A DNA stretch of 64,000 bases from UBA4416 sp964543545. GTDB lineage: Bacteria; Bacteroidota; Bacteroidia; B-17B0; Aurantibacillaceae. The translations under genes and the position numbers were made by a program. The DNA is taken from the NCBI GenBank assembly GCA_964543545.1, contig CAZIYT010000001.1, positions 744,001-808,000 on the forward strand. Direction: 5' to 3'. The notes below the pieces were generated by a model. It saw only the letters and a list, made by a program, of their open reading frames with translations, searched no databases and was not told the DNA's origin. This document shows positions 41,823 through 51,012 of this stretch, one piece after another (the stretch's first letter is position 1; each line of letters starts with the position of its first letter).

Positions 41823-43028
41823 ATGTTGCATAAACCAAGCATAGCCATTATCGGAGGCGGCCCTGCGGCCCTGATGCTGGCTTGTAGCCTGGATTCCGGC
41901 AGGTATGAGATTTCCATCTATGAAAAAAATGCGGCCTTAGGGCGCAAGTTCCTGGTGGCCGGGAAAGGAGGCTTCAACCTCACGCATTCGGAAGAGCTGG
42001 GGCAGTTTACAGACCGTTATACTCCCAAAGCCTTTATCCGTCGATTCCTGCAGGCCTTTTCCAATACAGATTTCCGCGGGTGGTTGAAGTCCGTCGGCAT
42101 TGAAACCTATGTGGGTACCAGTAAGCGGGTGTTCCCGGTGAAAGGCATCAAGCCCATTGAAGTGCTGAAAGCCATAGAAGCGCAGCTGCTGAACAACAAT
42201 GTCAGCCTGCATTACCAGCATGAGTGGAAGGGCTGGCAGGGAGAAGAGCTCTTGTTTGAACGCCAGGGAAAGCCTGTTACACAAAAGCCAGACGTTACCG
42301 TATTTGCTACCGGTGGCGCCAGCTGGAAAGTAACCGGCAGCGATGGTAGCTGGGCAGGGGATCTTGCGCAAAAAGAAATCCGGATCAATTCCTTCTCTCC
42401 TTCTAATTGTGCTTATCAGCTCAACTGGGACAAAGACTTTATACAAAGATATGCCGGCAGTGCCCTGAAGAATGTAGAGTTCCGTTGCGGAGCACTCGCA
42501 CGAAAAGGTGAAGCCATCCTCACGGAGTTCGGGATTGAGGGAAGCGGTGTGTATCCATTGAGCGGGGCTATCCGCAAAGCCCTTTCAGAACAAGGTAGCG
42601 CGACCATAAGCATCGATCTGAAACCGGACCTGGACCTCCTGGAGATAACAGACCGGTTGGAGAATAAGGGCAAGCTCTCCGTAAAAAACGTATTGGAAAA
42701 AAAGCTGAACCTCACGCTGGTACAAACGGAGCTTTTGAAGCTTTACACCACGAAGGAAGAATACAATAATCCCAAGCACCTTGCCGCTGTTATTAAAAAC
42801 CTGGAACTAAGGGTTTGCGGACTTGCTCCCATCGACGAGGCCATCTCCACGGTTGGTGGCATTGCCCTGGATGAGCTGAGTACAGATCTCGAATTAAAAA
42901 AACTGCCGGGGCATTATGCGATCGGCGAAATGATCGACTGGGATGCACCTACCGGTGGATACCTGCTGCAGGCCTGTTTCAGCATGGGTTTCGCGTTGGC
43001 GAAGTACCTAAACACGCGTCAGGTTTAG
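41823..43028 (+). CDS. HI0933/YhiN-type FAD-dependent flavoprotein (TIGR03862 group)
   Basis: 401 residues. N-terminal dinucleotide-binding motif AIIGGGPAALMLA at 8-20, then EKNAALGRKFLVAGKGGFNLTHSE, the HI0933 family hallmark, and C-terminal AISTVGGIALDEL and DAPTGGYLLQACFSMGFALA for the second FAD contact. The PAALM and GRYEISIYE variants fit the TIGR03862 branch. The reaction of this family is not established. Its stop codon overlaps that of the next, convergent gene by four bases. Confidence 0.88.
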   Translation: MLHKPSIAIIGGGPAALMLACSLDSGRYEISIYEKNAALGRKFLVAGKGGFNLTHSEELGQFTDRYTPKAFIRRFLQAFSNTDFRGWLKSVGIETYVGTSKRVFPVKGIKPIEVLKAIEAQLLNNNVSLHYQHEWKGWQGEELLFERQGKPVTQKPDVTVFATGGASWKVTGSDGSWAGDLAQKEIRINSFSPSNCAYQLNWDKDFIQRYAGSALKNVEFRCGALARKGEAILTEFGIEGSGVYPLSGAIRKALSEQGSATISIDLKPDLDLLEITDRLENKGKLSVKNVLEKKLNLTLVQTELLKLYTTKEEYNNPKHLAAVIKNLELRVCGLAPIDEAISTVGGIALDELSTDLELKKLPGHYAIGEMIDWDAPTGGYLLQACFSMGFALAKYLNTRQV

Positions 43029-43543
43029 AAACCGGGAAGTTTGGGCTCAGGATTCACGTTTTCAAATTCCATCGAGAAGAGTACGCTGGTAATTTTCCAC
43101 TTCCCGTCTACCTTAATGAGTCCCCAGCTTTCCTTTCCCCAATTGCTTTTCTTCCCATCAAACCAAAAGCTGTAATCAAAGCTCAGGCCGGCGATGCTTT
43201 CATCACACACGATGTTGACATTGTAAAACTTCTCTTCACTGGATTCTTTATCACCGATGATCCCGCGGATAAAACTTTTGTAATCGTCCGTAAAGTAGCT
43301 TTTGGCCTTGCTGTTCTTCTGCAGGCGGTTGGCCTGTGTTTTGTCTTTGTAGCTTCCTACCCAGGCAATGGGCTCTGTATGGAATAAGCTGTAGAACGTT
43401 GCGCTGTCCTTATCAATAATGGCCCGCATAAAATCATGCATGACCTTCGTGATCTCCTTTTTCGCATCGCCTGCCTTCGGCTGGGCATGCAGGAAAGAAG
43501 CCTGTAAAGCAAAAACTAAATAGAAAGCCAGGAGTTTCATCAT
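43025..43543 (-). CDS. secreted NTF2/SnoaL-like protein
   Basis: Signal peptide (MKLLAFYLVFALQASFLHAQ), then a 150-residue alpha+beta cone fold: helices ITKVMHDFMRAIIDKDSATF, followed by FHTEPIAWVGSY and strands ending KWKITSVLFSMEF, typical of SnoaL-like/DUF4440 proteins. Two Met codons (43543 and 43540) are possible starts. Function unknown. Probably its own short transcript: 102 bases separate it from the upstream peptidase gene. Confidence 0.8.
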   Translation of the reverse strand: MMKLLAFYLVFALQASFLHAQPKAGDAKKEITKVMHDFMRAIIDKDSATFYSLFHTEPIAWVGSYKDKTQANRLQKNSKAKSYFTDDYKSFIRGIIGDKESSEEKFYNVNIVCDESIAGLSFDYSFWFDGKKSNWGKESWGLIKVDGKWKITSVLFSMEFENVNPEPKLPGF

Positions 43544-43642
43544 ATCATTTAAAAGAAAATAAAAACTTAACGCACCTCTCTCCTGTTTAGTATCTCCCTG
43601 GCCCGGAAGCTTTCAAAAACCCTGAAATCAGGTATATAAAAC

Positions 43643-45709
43643 CTACATCCCCAATTGGTTCATGATGTACTCGAAGGTGAAAGTCCAGTTTTCGATAGCC
43701 TGCCTGGTATTTTGTCCGCTGCCGTGTCCGCTGTTATAGTCTACATACAGGAGTACAGGGCTTTCCTGCCCGTCGTTGTTTTGCAGGGCTGCTACAAATT
43801 TCTTAGCGTTCATCGGGTCCACGCGGCTTTCGTTGGCACCGGTAGTTACCAGCATGTTCGGAAGGTTAACGCCTTTGCGGATGTTCTGATAAGGCGAGTA
43901 GCGCAGCAGCCAGCGGAAGTCCGCTTCGTTTTCGGAAGAACCGTATTCCGGGATCCAGTAGCGGGCAATTAAAAATTTGTGGTAGCGGATCATGTCCAGC
44001 AGAGGCACCTGGCAAACGATGGCCTTGTACAGATCGGGTCGCTGCGTGGCAATAGCACCCATCAGCAGGCCGCCGTTGCTGCCGCCCATCGCTACTAATT
44101 TCTGTGAGTTGGTATATTTGCTGGCAATCAGCCACTCCGCGCAGGCATTGAAATCGTCGAAGCAGTTTTGCTTTTTATTCAGCATGCCATCCCGGTGCCA
44201 TTGCTCGCCGTATTCATCTCCGCCGCGGATGCCGGCCTGCACCACGATGCCGCCGTTGTTCAGGAAATTGGAATAGAAGCCATAATAATGTACCGAGATT
44301 CCCACATTAAAGCCGCCATAAGCTGTCAATAACGTAGGATTGTTGCCATCCATCTTTATCCCTTTTTTGTGGATCACAAATACCGGAACTTTGGTGTTGT
44401 CCTTGGATTTGTAGAATTTGATTTCACCAACAATGTTATCCATGTTAATCGGCAGGATACGCTGGTAGTACAAACGCCATTTAAAATCCTTGGCGGATGC
44501 CACATAGGTTTTTGTGGTCGATGTAAAAGTGCTGAGCGTCACATACAGAGAATCCTCTTCGGCATCATAGCTCATACCTGCCACATCGCCCGATTCAGGA
44601 AGCTCCAGCTTTTTCTCAAACGTTCCCTTAAGGTCGTAGAGCAATAATGAACTTACGATGTCTTTTTTCTCCTGGATGATAATGTGTGTATTGGTCACCG
44701 TATAATCCTGCTTCACGTTTTCGTTTTCCGGGATGAGGTCTTTCCAGTTTGTAAAATCAGGATTGTCTACGCTTCCCACCATCAGCCTGTAATTCGGCGC
44801 ATGGTCGTTCGTCAGCACATAAAAGGTATTTCCTTTGGCGAAAGGATAGGCGCTGTGCTTATCGCTTTTGTAGATCTGCTTACCTTCCCCGGTAGTAGCG
44901 GTTTTTTTGATGGATAAGGAGTTCGCGTAAAAATCGCTTTCACCCAAAAAGGTCACATCGCTGTAGCGGTTATCATAAATAAAGAAACTGTTCTTGGCAT
45001 CCTTCGTCGTGCCGATCACCTTAGCTTTGGTGAAAGGCTCTCCAAGCTTCCAGTAATAGGTTTTCAGGGGCCTTTGTTTATCGATGTCCTCTTTCGTGCG
45101 GATGGTCACATAGCCGTGCTGCTGATCTTTGGTAAAGGAAAAGCCAAACACATTTTCCAAAGGCTTGTACAATGTCTTTCCACTTTTGGTATCGATGATG
45201 TATAAGGTTGAGATCTCTCCGCCGCCCGTTTGCGCGGTGATGGCAGCCGTTTCGCCATTATAGGTATACTGCACACCCGAGGTGGATGTGTTGCCGGAAG
45301 GATCGATGGCCACAGGATCCCAGATCAGCTTTTTCTCTGTTCCAAAGATCGTGTACAATTTGGATTGCTTATCCCCCTTGCGCTTCACCGTCTGGAACAC
45401 CCGTTTGGCGTGCTTGTCCAAAGGCCCTTCGTAATCCATGTCGAGGTATTCCTCCACGCTCTTTTGCAGATCGGGATGCGACTTCTGGGTTTTCTTTAAA
45501 TAGTCCAGGGTGAACTCGTGCTGTTGTTTCGTCCAGGCTTCCACCTTGGGATCTTTGGCATCTTCGAGCCAGCGGTAGTTGTCGGTAAGCAACACATGGT
45601 GAAGAGTATCTGTTACCGGGATCGCTGCCGTTGCAGGATAGTGGGGTTTGGTCTGGCTCACGGCGAAGGTTGTTAAGGAGGTAAAAAGAACAGCAAGGCT
45701 TTTTTTCAT
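43643..45709 (-). CDS. prolyl oligopeptidase (S9A)
   Basis: 688 residues with signal peptide (MKKSLAVLFTSLTTFAVSQ), so periplasmic or secreted. N-terminal DNYRWLEDAKDPKVEAW, a seven-bladed propeller, then the alpha/beta-hydrolase peptidase domain with GGSNGGLLMGA (nucleophile Ser near 541), ANESRVDPMNAKKF (Asp) and SGHGSGQ (His). It cuts short peptides after proline. Directly downstream of a 21-bp perfect hairpin that separates it from asnS. Confidence 0.94.
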   Translation of the reverse strand: MKKSLAVLFTSLTTFAVSQTKPHYPATAAIPVTDTLHHVLLTDNYRWLEDAKDPKVEAWTKQQHEFTLDYLKKTQKSHPDLQKSVEEYLDMDYEGPLDKHAKRVFQTVKRKGDKQSKLYTIFGTEKKLIWDPVAIDPSGNTSTSGVQYTYNGETAAITAQTGGGEISTLYIIDTKSGKTLYKPLENVFGFSFTKDQQHGYVTIRTKEDIDKQRPLKTYYWKLGEPFTKAKVIGTTKDAKNSFFIYDNRYSDVTFLGESDFYANSLSIKKTATTGEGKQIYKSDKHSAYPFAKGNTFYVLTNDHAPNYRLMVGSVDNPDFTNWKDLIPENENVKQDYTVTNTHIIIQEKKDIVSSLLLYDLKGTFEKKLELPESGDVAGMSYDAEEDSLYVTLSTFTSTTKTYVASAKDFKWRLYYQRILPINMDNIVGEIKFYKSKDNTKVPVFVIHKKGIKMDGNNPTLLTAYGGFNVGISVHYYGFYSNFLNNGGIVVQAGIRGGDEYGEQWHRDGMLNKKQNCFDDFNACAEWLIASKYTNSQKLVAMGGSNGGLLMGAIATQRPDLYKAIVCQVPLLDMIRYHKFLIARYWIPEYGSSENEADFRWLLRYSPYQNIRKGVNLPNMLVTTGANESRVDPMNAKKFVAALQNNDGQESPVLLYVDYNSGHGSGQNTRQAIENWTFTFEYIMNQLGM

Positions 45710-45731
45710 GAGATGTTGTTTTTAAAATAAA

Positions 45732-45776
45732 CCCCCCAGACCTTCCAGGTTTCTAAAACCTGGAAGGTCTGGGGGG
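45732..45776. terminator. perfect 21-bp hairpin between asnS and the peptidase gene
   Basis: Arm 45732-45752 (starts CCCCCCAGACCTTCCAGG) is the exact reverse complement of 45756-45776, with loop CTA. It lies in the 77-base gap between two reverse-strand genes, 11 bases after the asnS stop in transcription order. Poly-C/poly-G ends and an ACCTTCCAGGTTT core suggest a dispersed hairpin element that may also stop transcription. Confidence 0.7.
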
Positions 45777-45786
45777 CAGTTAAAAT

Positions 45787-47235
45787 TTAAAACTCGCAGT
45801 TATTCGGTGTTCTCGGGAAAGCGATCACGTCGCGGATATTGGTCATACCCGTTACGAAGAGCACCAGGCGCTCGAAGCCCAATCCGAAGCCTGAGTGCGG
45901 GCAGGAGCCGAAGCGGCGCGTATCCAGGTACCAGCTCATCTCTTCCGTTGGAATGTGCATCTCTTTCATGCGGTCTTCCAGCTTCTCCAAACGCTCTTCA
46001 CGCTGTGAGCCACCGATGATCTCGCCGATGCCCGGGAATAAAATATCCATCGCCGCTACCGTTTTGCCATCGTCGTTCATGCGCATGTAAAAGGATTTGA
46101 TGTCTTTCGGATAATCCGTCAGGATCACCGGTTTTTTGAAATGCTTCTCTACCAGGTATCGCTCGTGTTCGCTCTGTAGGTCGGTTCCCCAGCCTTCCAC
46201 GATGTACTGGAATTTCTTTTTCTTATTGTGGTTCGACTCACGAAGGATGTCGATCGCTTCGGTATAGGTGATCTTCGCAAATTCATTTTCCAGGCAGAAG
46301 TTCAGTTTTTCCAGCAGGCCCAGCTCGCTGCGCTCGTTCTGCGGCTTGCTTTGCTCTTCCTCTTTCAGGCGTTGCGATAAGAATTCGATGTCGTCGGCAT
46401 TGTGCTCCAGGGCATATTTGATCACGTACTTCAGCATCTCTTCCGCTAAAGCCATGTTGTCTTTCAGGTCGAAGAAAGCCATCTCCGGCTCGATCATCCA
46501 GAACTCCGCCAGGTGCCTGGCCGTGTTGGAATTTTCGGCGCGGAAGGTCGGTCCGAAGGTATACACATCGCTGAAGGCCATAGCGCCCAGCTCGCCTTCC
46601 AGTTGCCCGGATACCGTGAGGTTGGTGGCTTTGCCGAAAAAGTCCTGTTTGAAATCCACCTCGCCGTTTTCCGTCAGCGGTGGGTTTTTGGCATCCAGGG
46701 TTGTCACGCGGAACATTTCGCCGGCGCCTTCGGCATCGCTGCTCGTGATGATCGGTGTGTGCAGATATAAGAATCCCTTATCGTTGAAGAATTTATGAAT
46801 GGCATAGGCCAGTGTGTGGCGCACCCTGAACACGGCACCGAATACGTTGGTGCGGAAGCGCAGGTGAGCGATCTCACGCAGGTATTCCAGCGAGTGCTTT
46901 TTAGGCTGAAGCGGAAATACATTCGGCTTGCTCACATCAGATTCTGCATCGCCGTATACTTCGATCTCCGACACCACGATCTCTACGCTTTGTCCTTTGC
47001 CTGTAGAGGCGACAAGCTTGCCGGTTACGCCGATGCAGGCGCCCGGTGTAATGCGCTTCAGGATTTCGGGATCGGTGGTTTCGTAATTGACAACCGCCTG
47101 GAGATTATGAATGCAAGAGCCATCATTCATCGCGATGAATGATGTATTACGGAATGTTCGTACCCAACCTTTCACATTGATTGTCTGATCGATGAGATCG
47201 CCTTTTAAAACGTCTTTAATTTTTACTCTTGCCAT
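45787..47235 (-). CDS. asnS: asparaginyl-tRNA synthetase
   Basis: Class IIb synthetase that charges tRNA-Asn. N-terminal OB-fold anticodon-binding domain (INVKGWVRTFRNTSFIAM), motif 2 with TFRAENSNTARHLAEFWMIEPE, and motif 3 in GFGLGFERLVLFVTGM, ending RDVIAFPRTPNNCEF, which is diagnostic of AsnRS and not AspRS. 482 residues. Confidence 0.98.
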   Translation of the reverse strand: MARVKIKDVLKGDLIDQTINVKGWVRTFRNTSFIAMNDGSCIHNLQAVVNYETTDPEILKRITPGACIGVTGKLVASTGKGQSVEIVVSEIEVYGDAESDVSKPNVFPLQPKKHSLEYLREIAHLRFRTNVFGAVFRVRHTLAYAIHKFFNDKGFLYLHTPIITSSDAEGAGEMFRVTTLDAKNPPLTENGEVDFKQDFFGKATNLTVSGQLEGELGAMAFSDVYTFGPTFRAENSNTARHLAEFWMIEPEMAFFDLKDNMALAEEMLKYVIKYALEHNADDIEFLSQRLKEEEQSKPQNERSELGLLEKLNFCLENEFAKITYTEAIDILRESNHNKKKKFQYIVEGWGTDLQSEHERYLVEKHFKKPVILTDYPKDIKSFYMRMNDDGKTVAAMDILFPGIGEIIGGSQREERLEKLEDRMKEMHIPTEEMSWYLDTRRFGSCPHSGFGLGFERLVLFVTGMTNIRDVIAFPRTPNNCEF

Positions 47236-47603
47236 AAATCTTGATTTTTTTTAAGACTGTGAAGATAGGAAAAGACGAAGAGTTTAAAAAAGAATTTAAT
47301 TTAATAAAGCCCGGTTTTCGGGACCCCATAAATCTGTAAAATAAGTGTCCACGCCAGATCGTTCTCTGTTTTGAATAATTTGGGCGCCCGGGCGGGCTCT
47401 GTGCTGCAATCTTTTGCCGGCTGCTGAGCGCAGTCGAAATACCGGCAAAAGGATTTCCGCTGCGATCCCTGGCGCAGGCATACACTGCTAATTCAGTTTA
47501 ACTCAACTTTTGGAAAACCTGCGTGAAGGATAGAACGGAAATCCTTTTTTGCGGGCCACTGAGCGCAGCCGATTGCGCCCAAAACTTTTTTTAGACGGAG
47601 CGG
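47236..47603. repeat. nested inverted-repeat element in a 368-base gap
   Basis: No gene is present. Matching arm segments: TTTGGGCGC 47379-47387 with GCGCCCAAA 47575-47583; AAAGGATTTCCG 47448-47459 with CGGAAATCCTTT 47536-47547; CGCAGG 47473-47478 with CCTGCG 47518-47523. Inside the left arm a further 10-bp hairpin CTTTTGCCGG / CCGGCAAAAG (47411-47420, 47442-47451) encloses CTGAGCGCAGTCGAA; the right arm has CTGAGCGCAGCCGA at 47559-47572. The first 140 bases (47236-47378) show nothing I can name. Confidence 0.75.
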
Positions 47604-48593
47604 CTAAATAATCCCCAGGGCATAGAAATACACCACCACAAAAGTTCCCATAAACAGCACCAGCAGGGTATTGGCAATCTTAAGCTGCCTGATCTCGGAA
47701 ATATAATCGCCCAGCAAAATGCTCAGCGGAATCATGGAAGAAAGCAGCAGCATATCGGGCAGCTGCTCGAAAAAGGCCATCAGCACACAAAGGCCCAGGA
47801 GCCAGACCATGATGTATTTTGTTTTTTGTGTCTTTACCTTGCTGCCAAAGCCTTTGTTGAAATAATGGAAGAGCGCAAAGACGAAGAGCAGGATGCTCAC
47901 CACCATAAAGCCGATGTAGTATTCGGAGATTACCGGCCATTGCAGCTGGTTGATGGCGTCTTTCATGAGCTCATAGAAAAGGAAGGTATTGCCGTGCGTG
48001 AGATAGCACAGGCACATGTATACGAACAGGGGGGCGACCAGGCCGAGGAAGGACACCACCCATTCGCGCCAGTTGAAAGCCCTGAGGATGAGCGTAGCGA
48101 TATACAGGATAGGGAAAATAACAATGTAATCGATGTAAAAGAAGGAGGCCAGTCCCATACACAGACCGGCATTGAAAAAATCGGCAAGCGCTTCTTCGCG
48201 CCGGTAGCTGTTGATCACAAAATACAGGGCGGCCATCACAAAGAGGTTGGCTACGAGGATAGGCTCCAGGGAGTTTTTGGCAGTAGCTGAAAAGGCAAAG
48301 AGGATGTAAAAGAAGGAAGGCAGGAAATTGGTTTTGGAAGTAATTTCCTGTTGAACGGCCATGAAATTGACAAAGAAAGCGCCCAGCAGCACCACAATGC
48401 AGGCAATGATCTGCGTGGCCACAAAAGAAAGCTTATGCGTGAAAATGAAATAATAGAGCACATGCTCGTCGTAGGACACATCGGGCACGTAGGAGCTGGA
48501 AAACACAATGGTATTGACCCAGAGGCCGATACAGATGACCAGCAGAATGATCACAGATAGCTGAATATTATTTTTTAGGGGCCCTGCGATCAT
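47604..48593 (-). CDS. polytopic membrane protein, DUF6427 family
   Basis: 329 residues, about ten membrane segments with short loops, no catalytic motif that I can name. The N-terminus (MIAGPLKNNIQLSVIILLVICI) and alternation of loops NSYRREEALADFFNAGL and LRAFNWREW match the Bacteroidetes DUF6427 proteins. In flavobacteria this gene is next to a DUF6341 gene, as here, though here the two are divergent. Function unknown. Confidence 0.75.
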   Translation of the reverse strand: MIAGPLKNNIQLSVIILLVICIGLWVNTIVFSSSYVPDVSYDEHVLYYFIFTHKLSFVATQIIACIVVLLGAFFVNFMAVQQEITSKTNFLPSFFYILFAFSATAKNSLEPILVANLFVMAALYFVINSYRREEALADFFNAGLCMGLASFFYIDYIVIFPILYIATLILRAFNWREWVVSFLGLVAPLFVYMCLCYLTHGNTFLFYELMKDAINQLQWPVISEYYIGFMVVSILLFVFALFHYFNKGFGSKVKTQKTKYIMVWLLGLCVLMAFFEQLPDMLLLSSMIPLSILLGDYISEIRQLKIANTLLVLFMGTFVVVYFYALGII

Positions 48594-48667
48594 TTTTTTG
48601 GTAAAAACGTAATTTATTTGAGAAAATGTATATTTTTGCGCTTGTAAACTTACAAAATAAGATCAAC

Positions 48668-48868
48668 ATGACTTCTTTAATGGTAACCTGGACAGATGTT
48701 TTTTATGCAATCGGCGATTTTTCTCAATGGGTATTTGCCGGAATGAAAAAATTAGGACATGGTCCGAACATCATTTTATGGACGATCATTTTTGTTCTGT
48801 TGGTATACCAAACCCTGCAAATCGTTAAACAAACCAAAGATGCCGACAAGAACGGTACTCTAAGATAA
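48668..48868 (+). CDS. small membrane protein, DUF6341 family
   Basis: 66 residues from ATG 48668: an amphipathic start (VTWTDVFYAIGDFSQWVF), one membrane segment (NIILWTIIFVLLVYQTLQI) and a charged tail. Size, layout and the neighbouring DUF6427 gene support the family call. A TAnnTTTG element, TATTTTTG, lies at 48631-48638, 29 bases upstream. The gene ends in front of an intrinsic terminator, so it is a single-gene transcript. Function unknown. Confidence 0.72.
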   Translation: MTSLMVTWTDVFYAIGDFSQWVFAGMKKLGHGPNIILWTIIFVLLVYQTLQIVKQTKDADKNGTLR

Positions 48869-48894
48869 GATTCTTTTTTTAAGAAAGATGAGAA

Positions 48895-48925
48895 AGGCTA
48901 TCTGCATTGCAGGTGGCCTTTTTTA
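48895..48925 (+). terminator. intrinsic terminator after the DUF6341 gene
   Basis: Stem AGGCTATCTGC / GCAGGTGGCCT (11 pairs, two of them G-U) with loop ATT, followed by six or more T residues. 26 bases after the stop codon. Confidence 0.85.
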
Positions 48926-48971
48926 TGTTTTGTTTTTTTATGGAACCATATAAGGAAAGAATTTAAACCAC

Positions 48972-49035
48972 ATCACGACGCGTTGTGATATAGAAATCAT
49001 AGAGAACAGGGAGAGATCATGACTGAGCATAGTCG
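48972..49035. repeat. cluster of three short repeat signatures before the carbamoyltransferase gene
   Basis: ATCACGACG/CGTTGTGAT at 48972-48989 is an 18-base palindrome with one mismatch. It abuts the 20-mer at 48990-49009 that is identical to 10045-10064. CTGAGCATAGTCG at 49023-49035 is another copy of the CTGAGC-type core. No gene lies in the 48926-49159 gap. Confidence 0.6.
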
Positions 49036-49159
49036 CAGCCACCGTTCATTATGACTAACATAACTTTTGTTCTAAATCTTATGGAATCATAACAATCAGC
49101 GTTATCTGCGTTCTATTATAATTGATCTATCAAAATGACTATATTTATTCAAAAATCAC

Positions 49160-51007
49160 GTGTACGTCCTCGGTATATCCTCCTATTACCACGATTCGGC
49201 AGCGGCGCTCCTCAAAGAGGGAGTGATTGTAGCGGCTGCACAGGAAGAGCGCTTTACCCGGAAAAAACACGATGAGTCCTTTCCGAAGCATGCCGTGGCC
49301 TTTTGCCTCCAACAGGCCGGTATTACTTTGTCGGATCTCGAAACCATTGTCTTTTACGACAAGCCCCTTCTAAAATTTGAGCGCCTGCTGGAAACCTATA
49401 TGGTGAATGCGCCGAAGGGTTTCCGCTCTTTTTTGAAAGCCATTCCACTCTGGCTGAAACAGAAGCTCTTTTTTAAGCGTGAGCTGTACAAGGCCCTGGA
49501 CGAGATCGGGGACTATGATCAGAAAAAGTTAAAGATCCTCTTCACGGAGCACCATGTGTCGCATGCGGCGAGCACCTTTTTTGCCTCGCCCTTCCGGGAA
49601 GCCGCTGTGCTCACCATCGACGGTGTTGGTGAATGGGCTACGACCACCATCAGTAAAGGGGAAGGCAATACGCTCACCGTCCTCAAAGAAACCCATTTCC
49701 CGCATTCGCTCGGCTTGTTCTATTCGGCCATTACCTATTACTGCGGCTTTAAAGTCAATTCGGGGGAGTACAAGCTCATGGGCCTGGCGCCTTACGGGAA
49801 CAGGGATTCGGAAGAAGTGGCCCGCCTGGTGAAGCTCTTAAAGGATCACCTCATTACCGTTTATGAAGACGGTTCTCTCTTCCTCGATCAGCGTTACTTC
49901 AACTACGCTACCGGATTGACCATGGCCCAGGATAAGCTGTGGGAAGCGTTTCTGAGCTTTAAAAAACGGGAAGCGGAAAGTCCGCTCACACAGGACTACA
50001 TTAACCTGGCCCTGGCGGCGCAGCTCATTACGGAAGAGGTGGTTTTGTTGTTGGCGAAGGAAGCGATTAACGTCACCGGCAGCCCGTACTTATGTCTGGC
50101 CGGAGGCGTGGCGCTCAATTGTGTGGCCAACGGAAAGCTGCTGCGTGAAGGGATTGCGAAAGACATCTATCTTCAGCCGGCATCCGGCGATTGCGGCGGT
50201 GCGCTGGGAGCAGCCTGGGCCGCCCATTACATCTATTTTGGAAAAGAGCGCGTCATCACACAACCCGATAGCATGCAGGGCGCTTACCTGGGCACGGAAT
50301 ACACTAAGGCAGAGATCGCGGAAGCGCTGCCCCGGTTTGATGTCAGCGCGCAGTACCTGGAAACATTTGAAGAAGTCGCGGACCAAACAGCCAGTTATCT
50401 GAAGGAAGGAAAGATCATCGGCTGGTTCCAGGGCAGGATGGAGTTTGGGCCGCGCGCCTTAGGCAACCGCAGCATCCTAGCCGACGCCCGAGATCCGGGA
50501 ATCCAGAAGCGCCTCAACCTGAGCATCAAATTCCGCGAGAGCTTCCGGCCTTTTGCTCCGGCCGTGCTGGAGGAATATGCAAAAAATTATTTCGACCTGT
50601 CCGGCACATCACCCTATATGCTGCAAACACAGCCACTTTCAGAAGCGCATCGTTTGCCGCTTCCATCCAACTATGCGGGCAGCGATCTCGGGGATAAGCT
50701 GCACACCGCCAAAAGTCATTTTCCTGCCATCACCCATGTTGATTTTTCTGCGAGGATCCAAACCGTTCACAAAGCCACAAACCCGCGTTTTCATGGGCTT
50801 CTCTCTGCATTTTATGCGCAAAGCCAATGCCCCATGCTGGTAAACACGAGCTTCAACCTGCGGGGGGAACCGATCGTATGCACTCCTTCCGACGCACTCA
50901 ATTGTTTGATGAATACAAATATTGATTACCTTGTGTTAGGAAATTACATCATTAAAAAGAACAATCCTGTAGAGATCGTAGCTAACCCAAACCAAACCCC
51001 CGACTAA
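49160..51007 (+). CDS. NodU/CmcH-family carbamoyltransferase
   Basis: Transfers a carbamoyl group from carbamoyl phosphate through a carbamoyl-adenylate. N-terminal Kae1-like domain: GISSYYHDSAAALL at 4-17, EHHVSHAASTFFASPF, GGVALNCVANGKL. C-terminal carbamoyltransferase domain: GRMEFGPRALGNRSILADAR and the NTSFNLRGEPIVCTP block. 615 residues from GTG 49160. The next three genes (DUF5989, SxtJ-like, SGNH hydrolase) form a cassette that I recall accompanying such transferases. The carbamoyl acceptor, a metabolite or surface sugar, is unknown. Confidence 0.93.
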   Translation: MYVLGISSYYHDSAAALLKEGVIVAAAQEERFTRKKHDESFPKHAVAFCLQQAGITLSDLETIVFYDKPLLKFERLLETYMVNAPKGFRSFLKAIPLWLKQKLFFKRELYKALDEIGDYDQKKLKILFTEHHVSHAASTFFASPFREAAVLTIDGVGEWATTTISKGEGNTLTVLKETHFPHSLGLFYSAITYYCGFKVNSGEYKLMGLAPYGNRDSEEVARLVKLLKDHLITVYEDGSLFLDQRYFNYATGLTMAQDKLWEAFLSFKKREAESPLTQDYINLALAAQLITEEVVLLLAKEAINVTGSPYLCLAGGVALNCVANGKLLREGIAKDIYLQPASGDCGGALGAAWAAHYIYFGKERVITQPDSMQGAYLGTEYTKAEIAEALPRFDVSAQYLETFEEVADQTASYLKEGKIIGWFQGRMEFGPRALGNRSILADARDPGIQKRLNLSIKFRESFRPFAPAVLEEYAKNYFDLSGTSPYMLQTQPLSEAHRLPLPSNYAGSDLGDKLHTAKSHFPAITHVDFSARIQTVHKATNPRFHGLLSAFYAQSQCPMLVNTSFNLRGEPIVCTPSDALNCLMNTNIDYLVLGNYIIKKNNPVEIVANPNQTPD

Positions 51008-51012
51008 ATACC

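Noticed and set aside
41613..41831. 72-residue reverse-strand frame
   Set aside because: It is a translation of the GTCATGC palindrome plus the end of the dipeptidase gene.
47296..47485. Two overlapping reverse-strand frames of 61 and 89 residues
   Set aside because: They are translations of the inverted-repeat element and have no gene-like start or conservation that I can see.
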